Shown: positions 33,601-45,307 of the stretch, piece by piece
Layout: every line of letters begins with the position of its first letter
How positions within the stretch are numbered: the stretch's first letter is position 1
Assembly: GCA_965644295.1 (NCBI GenBank)
Contig: CBFFRP010000363.1
Coordinates: 620,001 to 684,000 of the forward strand
DNA from: Paraphysomonas bandaiensis
Lineage: Eukaryota > Chrysophyceae
Reading direction: 5' to 3'
Length of the DNA stretch: 64,000 bases
Translations under genes and position numbers: made by a program
The notes under the pieces: model-generated
Database searches by the model: none
Told to the model about the DNA's origin: nothing
Seen by the model: only the letters and a program-made list of their open reading frames with translations

Positions 33601-35509
33601 CGGCTGGTTGCAATGCCCCGCTTCCATGCGATTTCCCACCGACAAAAGCTGGAGTACCCTCGGCTGGTTGCAATGCCCCGCTTCCATGCGATTTCCCACC
33701 GACAAAAGCTGGAGTACCCTCGGCTGGTTGCAATGCCCCGCTTCCATGCGATTTCCCACCGACAAAAGCTGGAGTACCCTCGGCTGGTTGCAATGCCCCG
33801 CTTCCAAACGATTTCCCGCCACCAAAAGCTGGAGTACCCTCGGCTGGTTGCAATGCCCCGCTTCCATGCGATTTCCCACCGACAAAAGCTGGAGTACCCT
33901 CGGCTGGTTGCAATGCCCCGCTTCCAAACGATTTCCCGCCACCAATAGCTGGAGTACCCTCGGCTGGTTGCAATGCCCCGCTTCCAAACGATTTCCCGCC
34001 ACCAAAAGCTGGAGTACCCTCGGCTGGTTGCAATGCCCCGCTTCCATGCGATTCTCCACCGACAAAAGCTGGAGTACCCTCGGCTGGTTGCAATGCCCCG
34101 CTTCCAAACAATTTCCCGCCACCAAAAGCTGGAGTACCCTCGGCTGGTTGCAATGCCCCGCTTCCATGCGATTTCCCACCGACAAAAGCTGGAGTACCCT
34201 CGGCTGGTTGCAATGCCCCGCTTCCAAACGATTTCCCGCCACCAAAAGCTGGAGTACCCTCGGCTGGTTGCAATGCCCCGCTTCCAAACGATTTCCCGCC
34301 ACCAAAAGCTGGAGTACCCTCGGCTGGTTGCAATGCCCCGCTTCCATGCGATTTCCCACCGACAAAAGCTGGAGTACCCTCGGCTGGTTGCAATGCCCCG
34401 CTTCCAAACGATTTCCCGCCACCAATAGCTGGAGTACCCTCGGCTGGTTGCAATACTGCGTTTTCACGAAGGTGTCTGTTCTCTGTGGAGTGTACATGCT
34501 TCTCTGATTTCGCAGGAACATGAGAATTAGAGTGCCGAGGTGGCAGTCCATAATGCATCTGGCCGTCAGAGTCATCGGCGTTTACTTGGTTTCCGATAGC
34601 GGGAGGCTGCGACGAAGTGTTAAAGTGCCCCTCTGATTTAAGATGTGCATACAATGCACTGTTTGAGTCAAATACGGTATTACAGACCCGACAGGAGTAC
34701 GTGCGTCGTGGCCCAGGTTTCCCCCTGCCTCCGTTGTCTCCCTGCCCACGTCCTCCCCAAGACGAACCAGAGTCTCCGCTATCTTGTCGTGAAAACGGAC
34801 CTTTCGTGTCAGATTCTCCACCTGACTGGTCACTGCTAGCGGTATTAAAATGCTGCTTTTCTTTTAAATGTAGCACAAGTGAGGTCTTCGACTCGAAGGA
34901 GGCGTTGCATACTCTGCAGGAGAACGACCCAGCGGTACTATAGGGTGGGGGGCGAATAGTATCTCGTCCTCTACCTCTTCCCCGGCCCCGCCCTACTTCC
35001 TGATCCTTTCCGTCTCTATATCCCCGAGGCCATCCATTTCCACCGTCACCCCGAGAAGATGTACTCGTGCTAAACATGTGAGAATATCCTTGTTCACTCC
35101 CACTGCTCTCTGCCCACCTAGACTGCTGCGACTGTGCCGTCGACATATCTGAAGAGCGGGTAAGACTTTGAAATGGACTACTTCCCAATTCTCCCCACCC
35201 CTGTGGCGGTGAATACTCCAGAGGCACGCTTGGAGGCTGAATTTTTCCAAACGTTTGTCTAGGTGGTGTTTTGTGGGGTTTAGTGTTCTGACCCACGTAG
35301 CCACTGCTATTACCGAATGGTACGGTTGTTGAGCCCTGTGAGAAAGAAGAGCTTTGATCGGACCCTTGCTGCTTCATGTTCATTGCGCCGCTACCACCAA
35401 TAGATCTACCGCCACTCACACGGCCTTGTCCTCGTCCACCTAATCGTCCACGCCCTCGACCACCTAGTCGTTCTCGTTCTCCAGAGGAGAAAATATCCAT
35501 CACGGTCAA
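27680..35509 (-). CDS. SAC3/GANP-type mRNA export factor with zinc fingers and FG-bearing repeat array
   Basis: Ten exons: 35509-33251, 33205-33137, 33090-32861, 32794-32627, 32575-32484, 32420-32215, 32163-32095, 32039-31740, 31684-31296, 31169-27680; 2,423 aa with consistent phases. N-terminus: Arg/Gly-rich segment, two C2H2 fingers (CRVCNASFESK about residue 195; CRVCNTVFDSN about 270), then a 20-aa repeat array with FGSG motifs (about 350-680). The SAC3 core begins at VGTCEDMCP (about 777) and includes ALLRTIDYM, FVWNRYRMIAKDF and an EYYVKQ...LNELYDE helix. A Trp-containing helix near 1450 (LLRVMQHWRKR ... LWLKVYERVL) resembles the centrin/Sus1-binding region. The long C-terminus parallels GANP/MCM3AP. 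Role: TREX-2 scaffold at nuclear pores. The exon 4 donor is GC, not GT. Confidence 0.9.
33466..34455 (-). repeat. 60-bp coding tandem repeat inside SAC3/GANP exon 1
   Basis: About 16.5 units of exactly 60 bp, so perfectly in register that each unit fills one 60-base row. Each encodes 20 residues of the form GALQPAEGTPA-F/I-x-GGKSxGS. Two unit types occur: one encodes GGGKSFGS (FG-bearing), the other VGGKSHGS. They are interspersed, with only rare single-base private changes. The near identity points to recent unequal exchange or gene conversion. Frames on the opposite strand stay open for 351 codons only because the unit is a multiple of three. Confidence 0.97.
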
Positions 35510-36374
35510 TTAAGCCACTATCAATCGACAGTTACTGATAAACAGCAACGCTTTGCATGAAATCAATACAGAGAATAGCAAAATATCATACGATAACTCT
35601 GAGATACCAGCGTAACTGTATGAATGTTTTGTATGCGTTGGGATGCGCTCTCATGTGCGCATATATATACAGCACTTCTGACTTCTCCTGCACAGCAGCA
35701 GGACAGCGCGGCATCGAGCTGTATACGGTATAGTTTCGTATAGGTAGGTATACTACGCCTCTTCATCTTAACAAAATACTGCTCGGTATTATATACTACA
35801 GTCAAACAACACAGCACAGTGTACTCTCTTTTGTAGGTTTATATAAAATCGGGGTGTTTGAGTGAAAAATCCCTAGGAATTCCTGCCAAGCATAAACTCG
35901 TTCACCATAACGAGAGCGGACTATGCTGTACCAACACAGCACCAAATATCATTATTCAATGGTTGTTTTCTATAGAGAAGTCTCGCAATATTTTTGTCTA
36001 ATATTATCTGATTTCAGGATTTTGGGAAATCTCTTCTTCCCACCCTTACCTTAATATTAGGCTGTTTTTTCCTAAAATCCTGCTATTTCTACATTTTATC
36101 CAAACCGTAAAACAGAGGTTTAAGGACTATGATACGAATATATGGGATTTTTTTTTCACGTACAAAAAACGTGACCGCAAAAGTATTTCGAGAAATGTGG
36201 TACAGTACTGTATACCGGAATACCAGGTCTACAGGTACAGTATTCTGATTCATTGATCAAGTCGCAACACAGCTAGCAGGAGCACCATCACAATTCAAGT
36301 GAACATCTCTGAGGTGATCAACATCTTCTTCTTATCGCTAAGTAGGACGGGTTGACTTATATTTCTTTGTCGTC
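35510..36374. other. Divergent intergenic region between SAC3 and IDO genes
   Basis: No gene seen. The two start codons face away from each other, so both promoters lie here. AT-rich with a run of T at about 36150. Confidence 0.45.
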
Positions 36375-38487
36375 ATGGAATGTTCATCTACTCCCCACAG
36401 CTATGGTATGTTGTTCAATCTGATGGTGGGGTGTTTGTTCGCGGCTCTGGTTGCGGTGCTTGTAGTGGTGTTCTCTGACCTGCTACAGAGCTTAAAACCA
36501 AAACCACAGCCTGTTGAGCCGGTACAAGTTCACACCAGAGTTGAACATCAGCCCGTTACCAAAGAGTTGTTTTGTGAGGAGAGGGAGTATCGTATTGAGA
36601 GGAACGGCAACTTTACTCCTTCCGAGAAGTCTGTTAGGAGTAATGTGTGGAACAAACATCCCACGTGGCATATTCCATCCTTAGAAAGAGAAAAAATACA
36701 GGTGTTTTCTGGAATAGATGACATCTTAGCAATATTAGAGAAATATGACGTCAGCCCCCACAGAGGGTTCCTGCCAAACAAAGATCCTCTGCAGAGACTA
36801 CCAAACGAAAAGTACTATCTTTGGGAGGATATGGCGGATGATCTCCCCAAACTATTGGGCGCCCGACTAGGTCAGGTCCGAGAGCCGCTCTGTCGGTTGC
36901 CTGTTATCTCTACGGACGAGCTTAAGACTGTGGAAGAGCTCCGAAGGGCCCAGCTACTTCTATGTCTCTTTGCCCACGCTTTCGTCTGGGGCGGAACACC
37001 AGTTATGGAGTATGTACCTAAAGGCATCTCCATACCACTATGGGAAGTTTCCTGTAGGCTAGATACCCCACCAATTCTAAGTACTACTAGTTTGTTTTAA
37101 TGCGTAAATTCGGCTGATGTGTGAATGCAGTGAACATGGCTATTACATTATATAACTGGAGGAGACTGGATCCCCATGCAGCCATTAGTATGATGAACCT
37201 TTCCACCCTAAACAACTTCTTCAGTGGTCGAGATGAGAGCTGGTTTTACCTTATTACAGTTGAAATTGAAGCTATCGGAGCTGGGGCGGTGAGTTCATTG
37301 TAGTTGGGCAACTACAGTTGATTGTTCATAGTTTTCTAATGAGTCCGTAGGTTGTACCTTTGATGCAACTCAACGCCGATATAAAGCGTGCTACCTCCGC
37401 GACTGCCACTCAAATAAGTGGCGGAGCGAAACATGTTGTACGTAATGTTATTCTCCTAGAATCCATCGCCAGCAAGCTATTAGTGGTAGCAGAGTGTATT
37501 GATAAGATGGTTACTTCACTCTCAACTATGAGGGAGGGATGCCACCCCTTTATTTTCTATCATCGAGTTAGACCATTCCTAGCCGGGTGGAAGAGCAACC
37601 CTGCTCTTCCCAATGGTGTGAAGTATGAGGGGGTATATGTCAAGTGGTCTGACCGTGCCCGTCCCCCTGCTTTCACGGGTGAACAGGGGAACATCGAACC
37701 GAGCGGGACTGAGAAGGCCAAGAGTTGGTTTTCTCTCGGTGGCAACAGGGAAGGAGGGTTGGATGAATGCCCAGCTCAATATTTCTCCGGCGGCTCCGCA
37801 GCACAGTCTGCCTTACTTCCATTCCTGGACATATGTCTCGGTGTGGACCACACTGATCACGACAAATCTCCTAACAGCAATGGATTTTTGAAGTCTATGC
37901 GCGAGTACATGCCGCGACCACACAGAGAATTCCTGGAATACATGGAGGGAAAGACGTGTATTCGGGGCTTCATGGTTAGCTGCCAGAAGGAGCTTGTGCA
38001 GGAGTCATTGTCCCGTGGATTAAGCCCACCAAAGAAAATGAGCTTACTGAATGACTTGCAAGAGCAAGCCGACAGCAGTGTGGATAGCGTTCTCAAGGAG
38101 GAGAAGCAGGAAGATGGGGAAACGGATACTGCTGATAGCGAAAATACCTCATCCGTTACCTGGACTTGGCGGGGAGAAGGCGGTGAGGCGACGGCAGTTA
38201 CCGCAGACGATGGGCTGGATGAGAGAGTATACGATGCTTTGCAAAAGCTCTGTGATGCCTATGACTCCTGTCTGACAAACCTTGGCAAGTTTCGCACTGC
38301 TCACATATCTCTTGTAGCGGAGTATATTCTGGCTCAACAACGACACGGTTTCAGTGATAAGTCCATTGAAGGAAATGCTGGTGGAAAGGGCACAGGGGGC
38401 ACTGATCTCATCAACTTCCTGAAGCCGATTCGCGACAATTGCAATGTTGGAGTACTGAAGCAACCCAGTGGAGCAGAGCAAACTTAA
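36375..38487 (+). CDS. Indoleamine 2,3-dioxygenase family enzyme with N-terminal membrane anchor
   Basis: Three exons, 36375-37089, 37131-37288 and 37351-38487 (introns of 41 and 62 nt), give 669 aa. Residues about 14-36 form a hydrophobic anchor. The IDO fold follows: YDVSPHRGFLP (about 125), LLLCLFAHAFVWG, YNWRRLDP, GRDESWFYL (about 270), FSGGSAAQSALLPFLD (about 436), PRPHREFLEYM and GTGGTDLINFL. The proximal haem histidine is in FRTAHISLVAEYI (about 606). The enzyme opens the indole ring of tryptophan to N-formylkynurenine. An acidic, Ser/Thr-rich insert of about 70-80 residues (about 515-590, with EEKQEDGETDTADSE) separates the REFLEY block from the haem-ligand helix and makes the protein much longer than the usual 400 or so residues. 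The anchor suggests an ER or other membrane location. Confidence 0.92.
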
Positions 38488-39884
38488 ACTTAAACGTGGA
38501 TGCCACATCGTGGATTACATTCCTGGATGTATGGCTAGAAATTATCCTGGTTTGCCGAATGTCTTATGATTAAGCCAGTGCATGCACCCAATGTAATTAG
38601 TACTTTGTACGAATTAGTTGAAGAAGTAATGTGAAACTTAAGACAATGCAATGTAGTTTTAAATGGCAGACCATGAGAAAAATGCTGTGTCATAAATATT
38701 ATTGAGAAATGATTTCCAATTCTTAGTGACTGTGAGGTAGCAAGTAGGGATAGAGTAGTATAATGCAGTAGTATCGTTAGTTTGATTTGTGTCGGTACAG
38801 TTGCAACTTCATCAACATAAATTCTATTGCATACGCCTTACTTAGCCTACTAATACTAATAAAACATAAACCAATACAACGCAATAACGTTGGTGTAATA
38901 ATGCAATTTTACCAGGCTCTATATCTACGTTTTCACTGCGTATTTTATCACATTGTAATCTGTATAGTGGTTAAAGATTAAAGATGATAAATAGAGAATG
39001 ATATCACAATAACACTTGTGATTATAGCTGCCCCTCCACTACTATTTCTTGTAAAAACATGTTCTCCTAGAGTTGCATTTACCTTGCTTCTAATTTCGGA
39101 TATACTGCATGCACATATAGCTCTCTTTGCTACCATATCCAATAACCGATAACAACGCAACTGCTACATGCATTAGCACCGCTAACCGCTAATACCTACT
39201 GTATTATCAATTCTCAGGTGTATCAGGTACAACATTAGCCGGTGTACAACATAAACAATATAATTGCATTCTACATAATATATATTTATATTTACGAATT
39301 GTCCCTCAACAAAGTCGGACTCGAACCTTTTCGTGATGTTCTGGGGAGAAAGTACCAGAATATTTCTCCGGGGAACTAACGTGAGCCGCATATATAGTCA
39401 GCAGATATTGTTCTGCCCACTCATAGCCAAATGCTTGTGTGGTACAAGGAACACAAATAAGTGTCACTTGCGTAGATGTGTTTGAGCCTTGACGAATAAA
39501 CAGGCATCCGGGAATGAACCCACTTCAAGGGCATCCAGGGTATTGGGCTGCCTGCTGAAGTCAAGCATCCGGACTGTTCACTTTAAGGACTGAAAAAATC
39601 CTGAAGTTACAAATTGTAGTTAAAATAGCTATAATTACAAATTAGAAAGTAGACAAAAATATAATACATGCAATATTCTGCATTGTGATGCTCGCTTGGA
39701 AGCGGAGGAGTAACGGAGAGGACGACACCGTTGACTGGTTTTCTCAGGTGTAGCAGACAATAGTAGATCACGTAAACGCTGTAGTATAAGCGCTGATAAG
39801 CATTCTATTCTTCAGATCACGTGCTTTCAGATCAATCCGCCCATGTCATGTACCTTATTATGAAGCTGTGGAACTGCACCGGAC
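38488..39884. other. Intergenic stretch
   Basis: No gene seen. AT-rich with scattered short repeats. It leads into a MULE relic at its right end (similarity may begin slightly before 39885). Confidence 0.4.
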
Positions 39885-40165
39885 ATGGCCACGAGAAACT
39901 GTCGCATCTTCAAGAGCAGTATCGGGTTAATAGGATCACTTCCTATATGTACTGATCAGCTAGTAGCGTATCTGCAACATGGTCATGTGCATCGAGACTG
40001 CCTCACTAGCGCCTGCGCAATTGTCGACCCTGGTTCTCAAAACAGTATAAGCACATGGATATTATAGTCCAGGGTAGAAATGAGGTTCATTGGTTAGTAC
40101 CACGTACTTATCGATTTTATAGTTACGTGAACTCAAAGAGAAACTTGTTCATTGAACTATCTATT
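39885..40165 (+). pseudogene. Decayed MULE transposase fragment
   Basis: Matches the middle transposase block of elements at 3.5 kb and 58.6 kb: LQHGHVHRDCL then ACAIVDPGSQNS, and a downstream stretch near 40125 equal to TGAACTCAAAGAGAAACTTG, followed by GTTCATTGAAC. The frame is broken by stops and no terminal repeats were found nearby, so this is an older copy. Confidence 0.7.
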
Positions 40166-40402
40166 GCATTCTAGCTAAAGTGAGTAATACAATGAATATT
40201 AAATCACGTAGCAGTTCAATAAATCTGTTGAATTTAACATCATAATAATTCATATAGCGTTGCTCATCAATTCTCAGTAATTTTTATATTAAGAGTCAAC
40301 AGTAGTCAAATTTCAAATACTAGTTGAAATTGATGCTAAAACACTAAATACCACGCACATCTGGCACGCATACAAAATAGATGTATACAACCCAACGCAA
40401 GG

Positions 40403-43400
40403 CTAGCGAAGAACAGTCTTTCTAAAATCTCCCATCGCACTCCTCGCGGATGATGACAGGTCCTGTGTGAGCGACCGCATAGAGGACGCCATCGAAGTAA
40501 CCGTTGCGTTCGCCGACGCACCACTTCCTCCTATTGTCATTGGCGGAATGGGTAATCTCGAGCTGGCCCCACTGCTCTGAGAGCGCACATGAACAGATGA
40601 TCCATCACTCCTCTCCTGTCCCCGTGGACCAGCAGACAGCCCAAAGCTCTCCAATAACTGTTGTTGACTCTGTCTGCCTAGGCCCTGAAGAGACATGATA
40701 TTTTGCAAATCAGCAGCAGTTCCCTCCGGCCACATTATCTTAAATCTTTCTAGTAGCATCTCCTCGGGAGTGCCAATCAGCTTTAGCACAACCTCAATAT
40801 GCGCTGTGCGAGAAGTGACTAGTTTCATATACATTGAAGGTACCGGACTGCGTTCCTCACTGTCAGCCGAAAGCCCAACATGATGAAGGTGAAGCAATAG
40901 CGTCTTTACATTGTATGTGTCCAGGAGCAGTTGCTGGGTACCTGTCTCTGTAATTCGCTTCTGTTTCATTATTATGTCGATGTACCGCTGGAGAAAATTC
41001 GTCGCGAGCTTGGTACAAAAACTCCTGAAATAAGTGTCCGTAAGTGCATCTCGTATACGAGGAAGAAGCTCTTGAAGTGCATTCTGCCACTGGTGTATAT
41101 GTGCACTTTCCTCTCCGACCATGTTCACAGCTGACCAGTTTACATTTTGCATAGCACGGAAAGCAGGTTCAAGGCGATCCATCACTCCGGATTGTAAAGC
41201 GTTGAGCGCATAAGCCACCACATCCATGAAGGCGTCGACTTCTTGAGAGAAGTCCACTCGGTCAACTAGATCCTTTGCCATCTTGTTCTTTACCATACTC
41301 TCCAGCTGGGGTACAACCTCCGAGCAGTATTCCGATGTGTTTATGATATAGCATAGACTCACTTCGCTGCCCGGTAGCAGCTACGAAACGCATTAGTGTT
41401 AGCGAACACAAACAGGTTACGAAATAGCACTTACTCTGAACACTGGAGGCTGCCCTGATGATTGCGGGCATTTGCTGCGTAGCGACTCCGCATAATTTTG
41501 CAGGCAAGTTCTAAACTCCTTGCTGAGAGACAGAAATGTAATACCCGTAGTAAGAGCAGTGCAGCGTTTGATTGAGTTCTTTATGTACACAAACATGCTG
41601 ATGGAAGATCCATAGACCGAACCAGTCACAGCTGAACCGTCAGTTCCTTCAGTTGTCACTCCTTCTTCCTGACGAAGCCTGAAACACTATCAGTTAACAC
41701 GATATTTACTAGAATGAGCAGCGCGAATCAATGAAAAGCACAATACCACCACATTAGCCAAGACCATTTGCACAACGCAACTCACTTTTCAAGCATCTCC
41801 TCAAGATTTTTTCTCTCCAAAAGAACATAAGGCCCTAAGAACTGCTCAAAAACACCAGATATGCAGTTCGGCTCCAGCAATTTGGTCAGAATGGTCCGCT
41901 CCTCGTCAGTGACTGCAACTTCCGGTTGATCCGGCAGATAAATCAGAGGGGCCCCTCCTAAATTTAAGTCACACATACGTCGCCCACATTCAGAAAGCAC
42001 AACACCACCTGTCGGATGTGGTCCACTACGTCCTTGAGGAGCCATTCGCTCTGCGCTATACTGTGATGGGTCTTTTTCAACTGCGGAGTAAGATGTGTTA
42101 TGCGCTATGCCGCTGTCGTCTTCGAAACGAGTTCGCATCTCCTGTTCGAACCTGCAATATAAAGTCTCGCTCACAAACTGCAAAAATAGAAATAAAGAAT
42201 TATTCACCTGAGAGTTGACTGAAGAGCTTTTAGTAAAACAGTGACGTCACTGTTGTCTCCAAAGTCAGTGAGCATGGACATCATGTGGACTTTAGTGCGC
42301 TCATTGAATGATAGGCACAGTCGCTGGGCAACTCGCCAGTGCTTAGGGCACACAGAGGCAAACTTAGAGTCCACAGTGCGTATGAGGCGTTTAATCCATG
42401 CCCAGCGCCTATCAACATGATCAAGCCCGTAGTGACTCTTGCCTGGAGACAGTAAAACATACGATTAACGATCACCTCCCATATTGGCAACATTCATTAT
42501 AGCCTATGCACCTTCTTCACCCATTCACTCACCTGGGCTGAATATCTTTTCATATGGAAGCATTTGTAGCTGTACAAATTCATCCAATAGATCCTTGCGT
42601 GCCATAGGTCCCAGTGCGTCCACTACCATGCAGGCATCAGAGAGAGAGCTCATGTTACCAGGAAGAGAATCGGAGAGCATATCTATATCAGCCACAGTAT
42701 CCACAATCTGATTACACACCATACTAATATTACCATTTAACGCGTCTTATAACATAACCATACCTGGCCAATTTCACGAAATGAGGCGTGTACATGGCGT
42801 TTGAGAGTTGTCATGATACTATCAACTCGGACCTTAATTGCCGCAATCTTCGGAATGGCAGTGTAACGCTCAAAGTGAGTCATAAGCTGCTTGACTGCAT
42901 CAAGAAGATTCGATACCTCTCTGTACTGAAACTCCGAAGCCATCAACTACAGCAAATGATTTATTGGCGATATGTAGCTATGATTCTAATTATTTTCCAA
43001 TACCTCAAGTTGGCTTACAGCAGTGATCAACATTTGAAGTCGCTTCAACGATGTTATCGTACTCTGTAAGTGATTTTTCGCGCAATCTAGTTTCTTAATA
43101 TCTGCACATATTTCCTGCACCATCCTCTCAGACTGAGATGCTTTAGTCTTGATGTCATTTATCTTCTCGAAGAGTTCTCTTATAGCCACCTGAGCATCTG
43201 TTATGTCCTGCGCCTCACTGTTAAATACAGCCCATGATATCCACGAACGCATACCCGCGTAGCCTGCTCGCCTGCCCTGCTCTGTGTTTGTACCGCTTTG
43301 GATATTTCATCGTCGAGTGCGGTTATCTTTGAGGCGATACCCACTACAAACGTGTCAACATCATCCAGAGACGACTCAGTGGGGAACTTCTGGTTAATGA

Positions 43401-43455
43401 ATGCAATCGGGTCAAAGTTTGGCGAGTCCAATGGATCCTCTGCGATTGAAGTCAT
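40403..43455 (-). CDS. VPS53: GARP/EARP complex subunit VPS53
   Basis: Eight exons: 43455-43255, 43213-43004, 42946-42764, 42707-42533, 42442-42208, 42151-41786, 41678-41435, 41380-40403; 863 aa, phases consistent, introns 41-107 nt. The N-terminus DSPNFDPIAFINQKFPTESSL is the classic VPS53 opening. LFEKINDIKTKASQSERMV and LDHVDRRWAWIKRL are further family blocks, and the C-terminal half has EYCSEVVPQLE, TQQLLLDTYNVKTLL and RFKIMWPEG-type helices. VPS53 is a core rod of the tethering complex that receives endosome-derived vesicles at the trans-Golgi. The Ser/Gly-rich tail after about residue 780 is variable. Length matches plant and animal orthologues (about 700-830). Confidence 0.93.
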
Positions 43456-43884
43456 TGTACTGAAACTCCCTCCCTGGTTGACAGGTGTCGATTAGGTGGG
43501 CATGAAATCTGTCTGCTGATGACTAAACAAGCAAATCCTCGCTCTGTACACACAACAGCATACAGAGTATACCATATACACACACACACACACACACATA
43601 CAGCAACAACACTTGAACACATAGAGCACGAAATACATACTACGTAAAACCCATTTTTTTGGTTCATTGTGCTCAGTTTACAACAGAAAGCCGAGTATTC
43701 TGGTATTCCATTCTCGAAATGTGTGTGTTTGCACCAGGAGTTCACCTGCAGGATGCAGAGAATAGCATGCCATGACTACCACACTACTCCACCTCGACTT
43801 CGACTCTTCGGCACATAGCATCGCATACTGTATCTCGCGCTCATATCAGTGTGGTTTTTAGGTACATAACACAATCCACTAGAA
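43456..43884. other. Divergent intergenic region with CA microsatellite
   Basis: A run of about 12 CA dinucleotides lies at 43577-43600. It lies between the divergent VPS53 and 43.9 kb genes and presumably holds both promoters. Confidence 0.5.
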
Positions 43885-44664
43885 ATGCTACGACCCTTAA
43901 TTCGATGCAATCGCTCTTTGCTCACAACGCAGAGGCTATGTAGACCCAATTATCGTTTAAGCTTCTGCACAGAGGCGAGAGATGACGACGAGTTTATGTT
44001 CCCAGTGCAAGTTGTTCGTGACATGAAAGTGAGCTATTTGTGGAGCGGATCCGACATTGCACAGTTGTGTGACATAGGAGCGGGAAGCTTTGATGTGGAA
44101 AAAAAGATTGTTTATGCGAGAAAGAATGTGAAAGTGGTCCGCGTTCGACACGTTTCTGATGGTTACATGTCATTCACTCTGATTCCAGATAAGCAAAACA
44201 CATGGAAAATATGCAGTATTGCTGTATTCGGGAATGATATTGAAGAAAGTTATAATGATGTAGAGTTCTTTACGGGCGGTGTATGTGACCTTATTGGTGC
44301 GCTGAATTCTAAAACATCATCAGGTTTTTCCCAGCCTTATCAGTATGTGTGCCCTCCATATGCGCTGAAAACAACTGATCGTATATCAGAGTATATATCT
44401 CATTCCGGTATATGTAAAGATGGATCAGCTTTTTCACACTACTGCACCAGTTTGGTTCCGTCGAAACACTTGATAGGGACGTCGAAGTTAGTGTATCAAG
44501 AAACCTCAGTGCTTGTTCAGGATACTGCAGAAAATAACGTAGCCGTAATAGATTTACTTTTGCTTGTTGACCGTACACTGCCTGAAAACCGAATACTGGG
44601 TGTAGTAATATCAAGCGAGAAAAGTTTAGAATGTCATTCTTCAAAGAATGACAGTTGTCTATAA
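43885..44664 (+). CDS. Unknown protein with probable mitochondrial presequence
   Basis: Single exon, 259 aa. The first 30 residues (MLRPLIRCNRSLLTTQRLC) are rich in Arg, Ser and Thr with no acidic residues, as in a mitochondrial targeting peptide. The mature part mixes beta-type segments (KVVRVRHVSDGYMSFTLIP, VIDLLLLVDRT) with no recognised domain or catalytic motif. The ATG at 43885 gives the presequence-like start. A polyadenylation-type AATAAA lies about 40 bp after the stop at 44705. I do not recognise the family. Confidence 0.6.
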   Translation: MLRPLIRCNRSLLTTQRLCRPNYRLSFCTEARDDDEFMFPVQVVRDMKVSYLWSGSDIAQLCDIGAGSFDVEKKIVYARKNVKVVRVRHVSDGYMSFTLIPDKQNTWKICSIAVFGNDIEESYNDVEFFTGGVCDLIGALNSKTSSGFSQPYQYVCPPYALKTTDRISEYISHSGICKDGSAFSHYCTSLVPSKHLIGTSKLVYQETSVLVQDTAENNVAVIDLLLLVDRTLPENRILGVVISSEKSLECHSSKNDSCL

Positions 44665-45307
44665 TGACGTTTTTTTCTAAGTGATAAAGTTGCTTTACTG
44701 CGGTAAATAAAAAGTGTTTCATGTTTTATAGCACAATCATATTCATCAGGGAATTTGGTGCGCAAACGCATAACAGAGTAACATACAGGTATGTGTAGTA
44801 CTGAGTGAAAGTAGTGTCACCGTATGTAGTTTTACATAGAGTTGAACAACATTGGCTATGTGCATGCTACACGTACAGAATGCACATACAGTTGTTGCGC
44901 AGTTCTATTTTTGTCATTGTTAGATTTTCATTGTTCGATGTAAGAAATCTCAGGATGAATTGACAGTCCTGGGTAGGAATTGATCACGTATGCGTGGTAT
45001 GTGGTATCAGGCTTGCGTAACTAACAATAAATTGGTGGCATACTATCAGAAGCGTTGGAATACACACCGTGGACCAATACTAGCTATAGTTAATCCGTTC
45101 GTGCTATCTCTACTTTCTACTTCTATTTCAATTGCATGGCACATGAATATACTTTAATTAGTTCTCCGCAATTTGTACATTACGCGAAAAGCATTCTATA
45201 TATATGAATATTGCGTCAGTATCCATATCGTTCTTCGACATATTAATACTTACTTCATTCAAAATATTCGAACACCCCAAGGTACATATTGTAGTCTATA
45301 ATAGATA
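44665..45307. other. Convergent intergenic region
   Basis: Between the 3' ends of two convergent genes. No gene or repeat was seen apart from the AATAAA near 44705. Confidence 0.45.

Noticed and set aside
33481-34440. Regular 60-bp periodicity suggestive of a CRISPR-like array
   Set aside because: Whole units repeat without unique spacers, it is coding, and the genome is eukaryotic.
33452-34507. Plus-strand frames of 351, 162 and 151 codons over the 60-bp array
   Set aside because: They exist because the unit is a multiple of three; the minus frame is part of the SAC3/GANP exon with flanking conserved domains.
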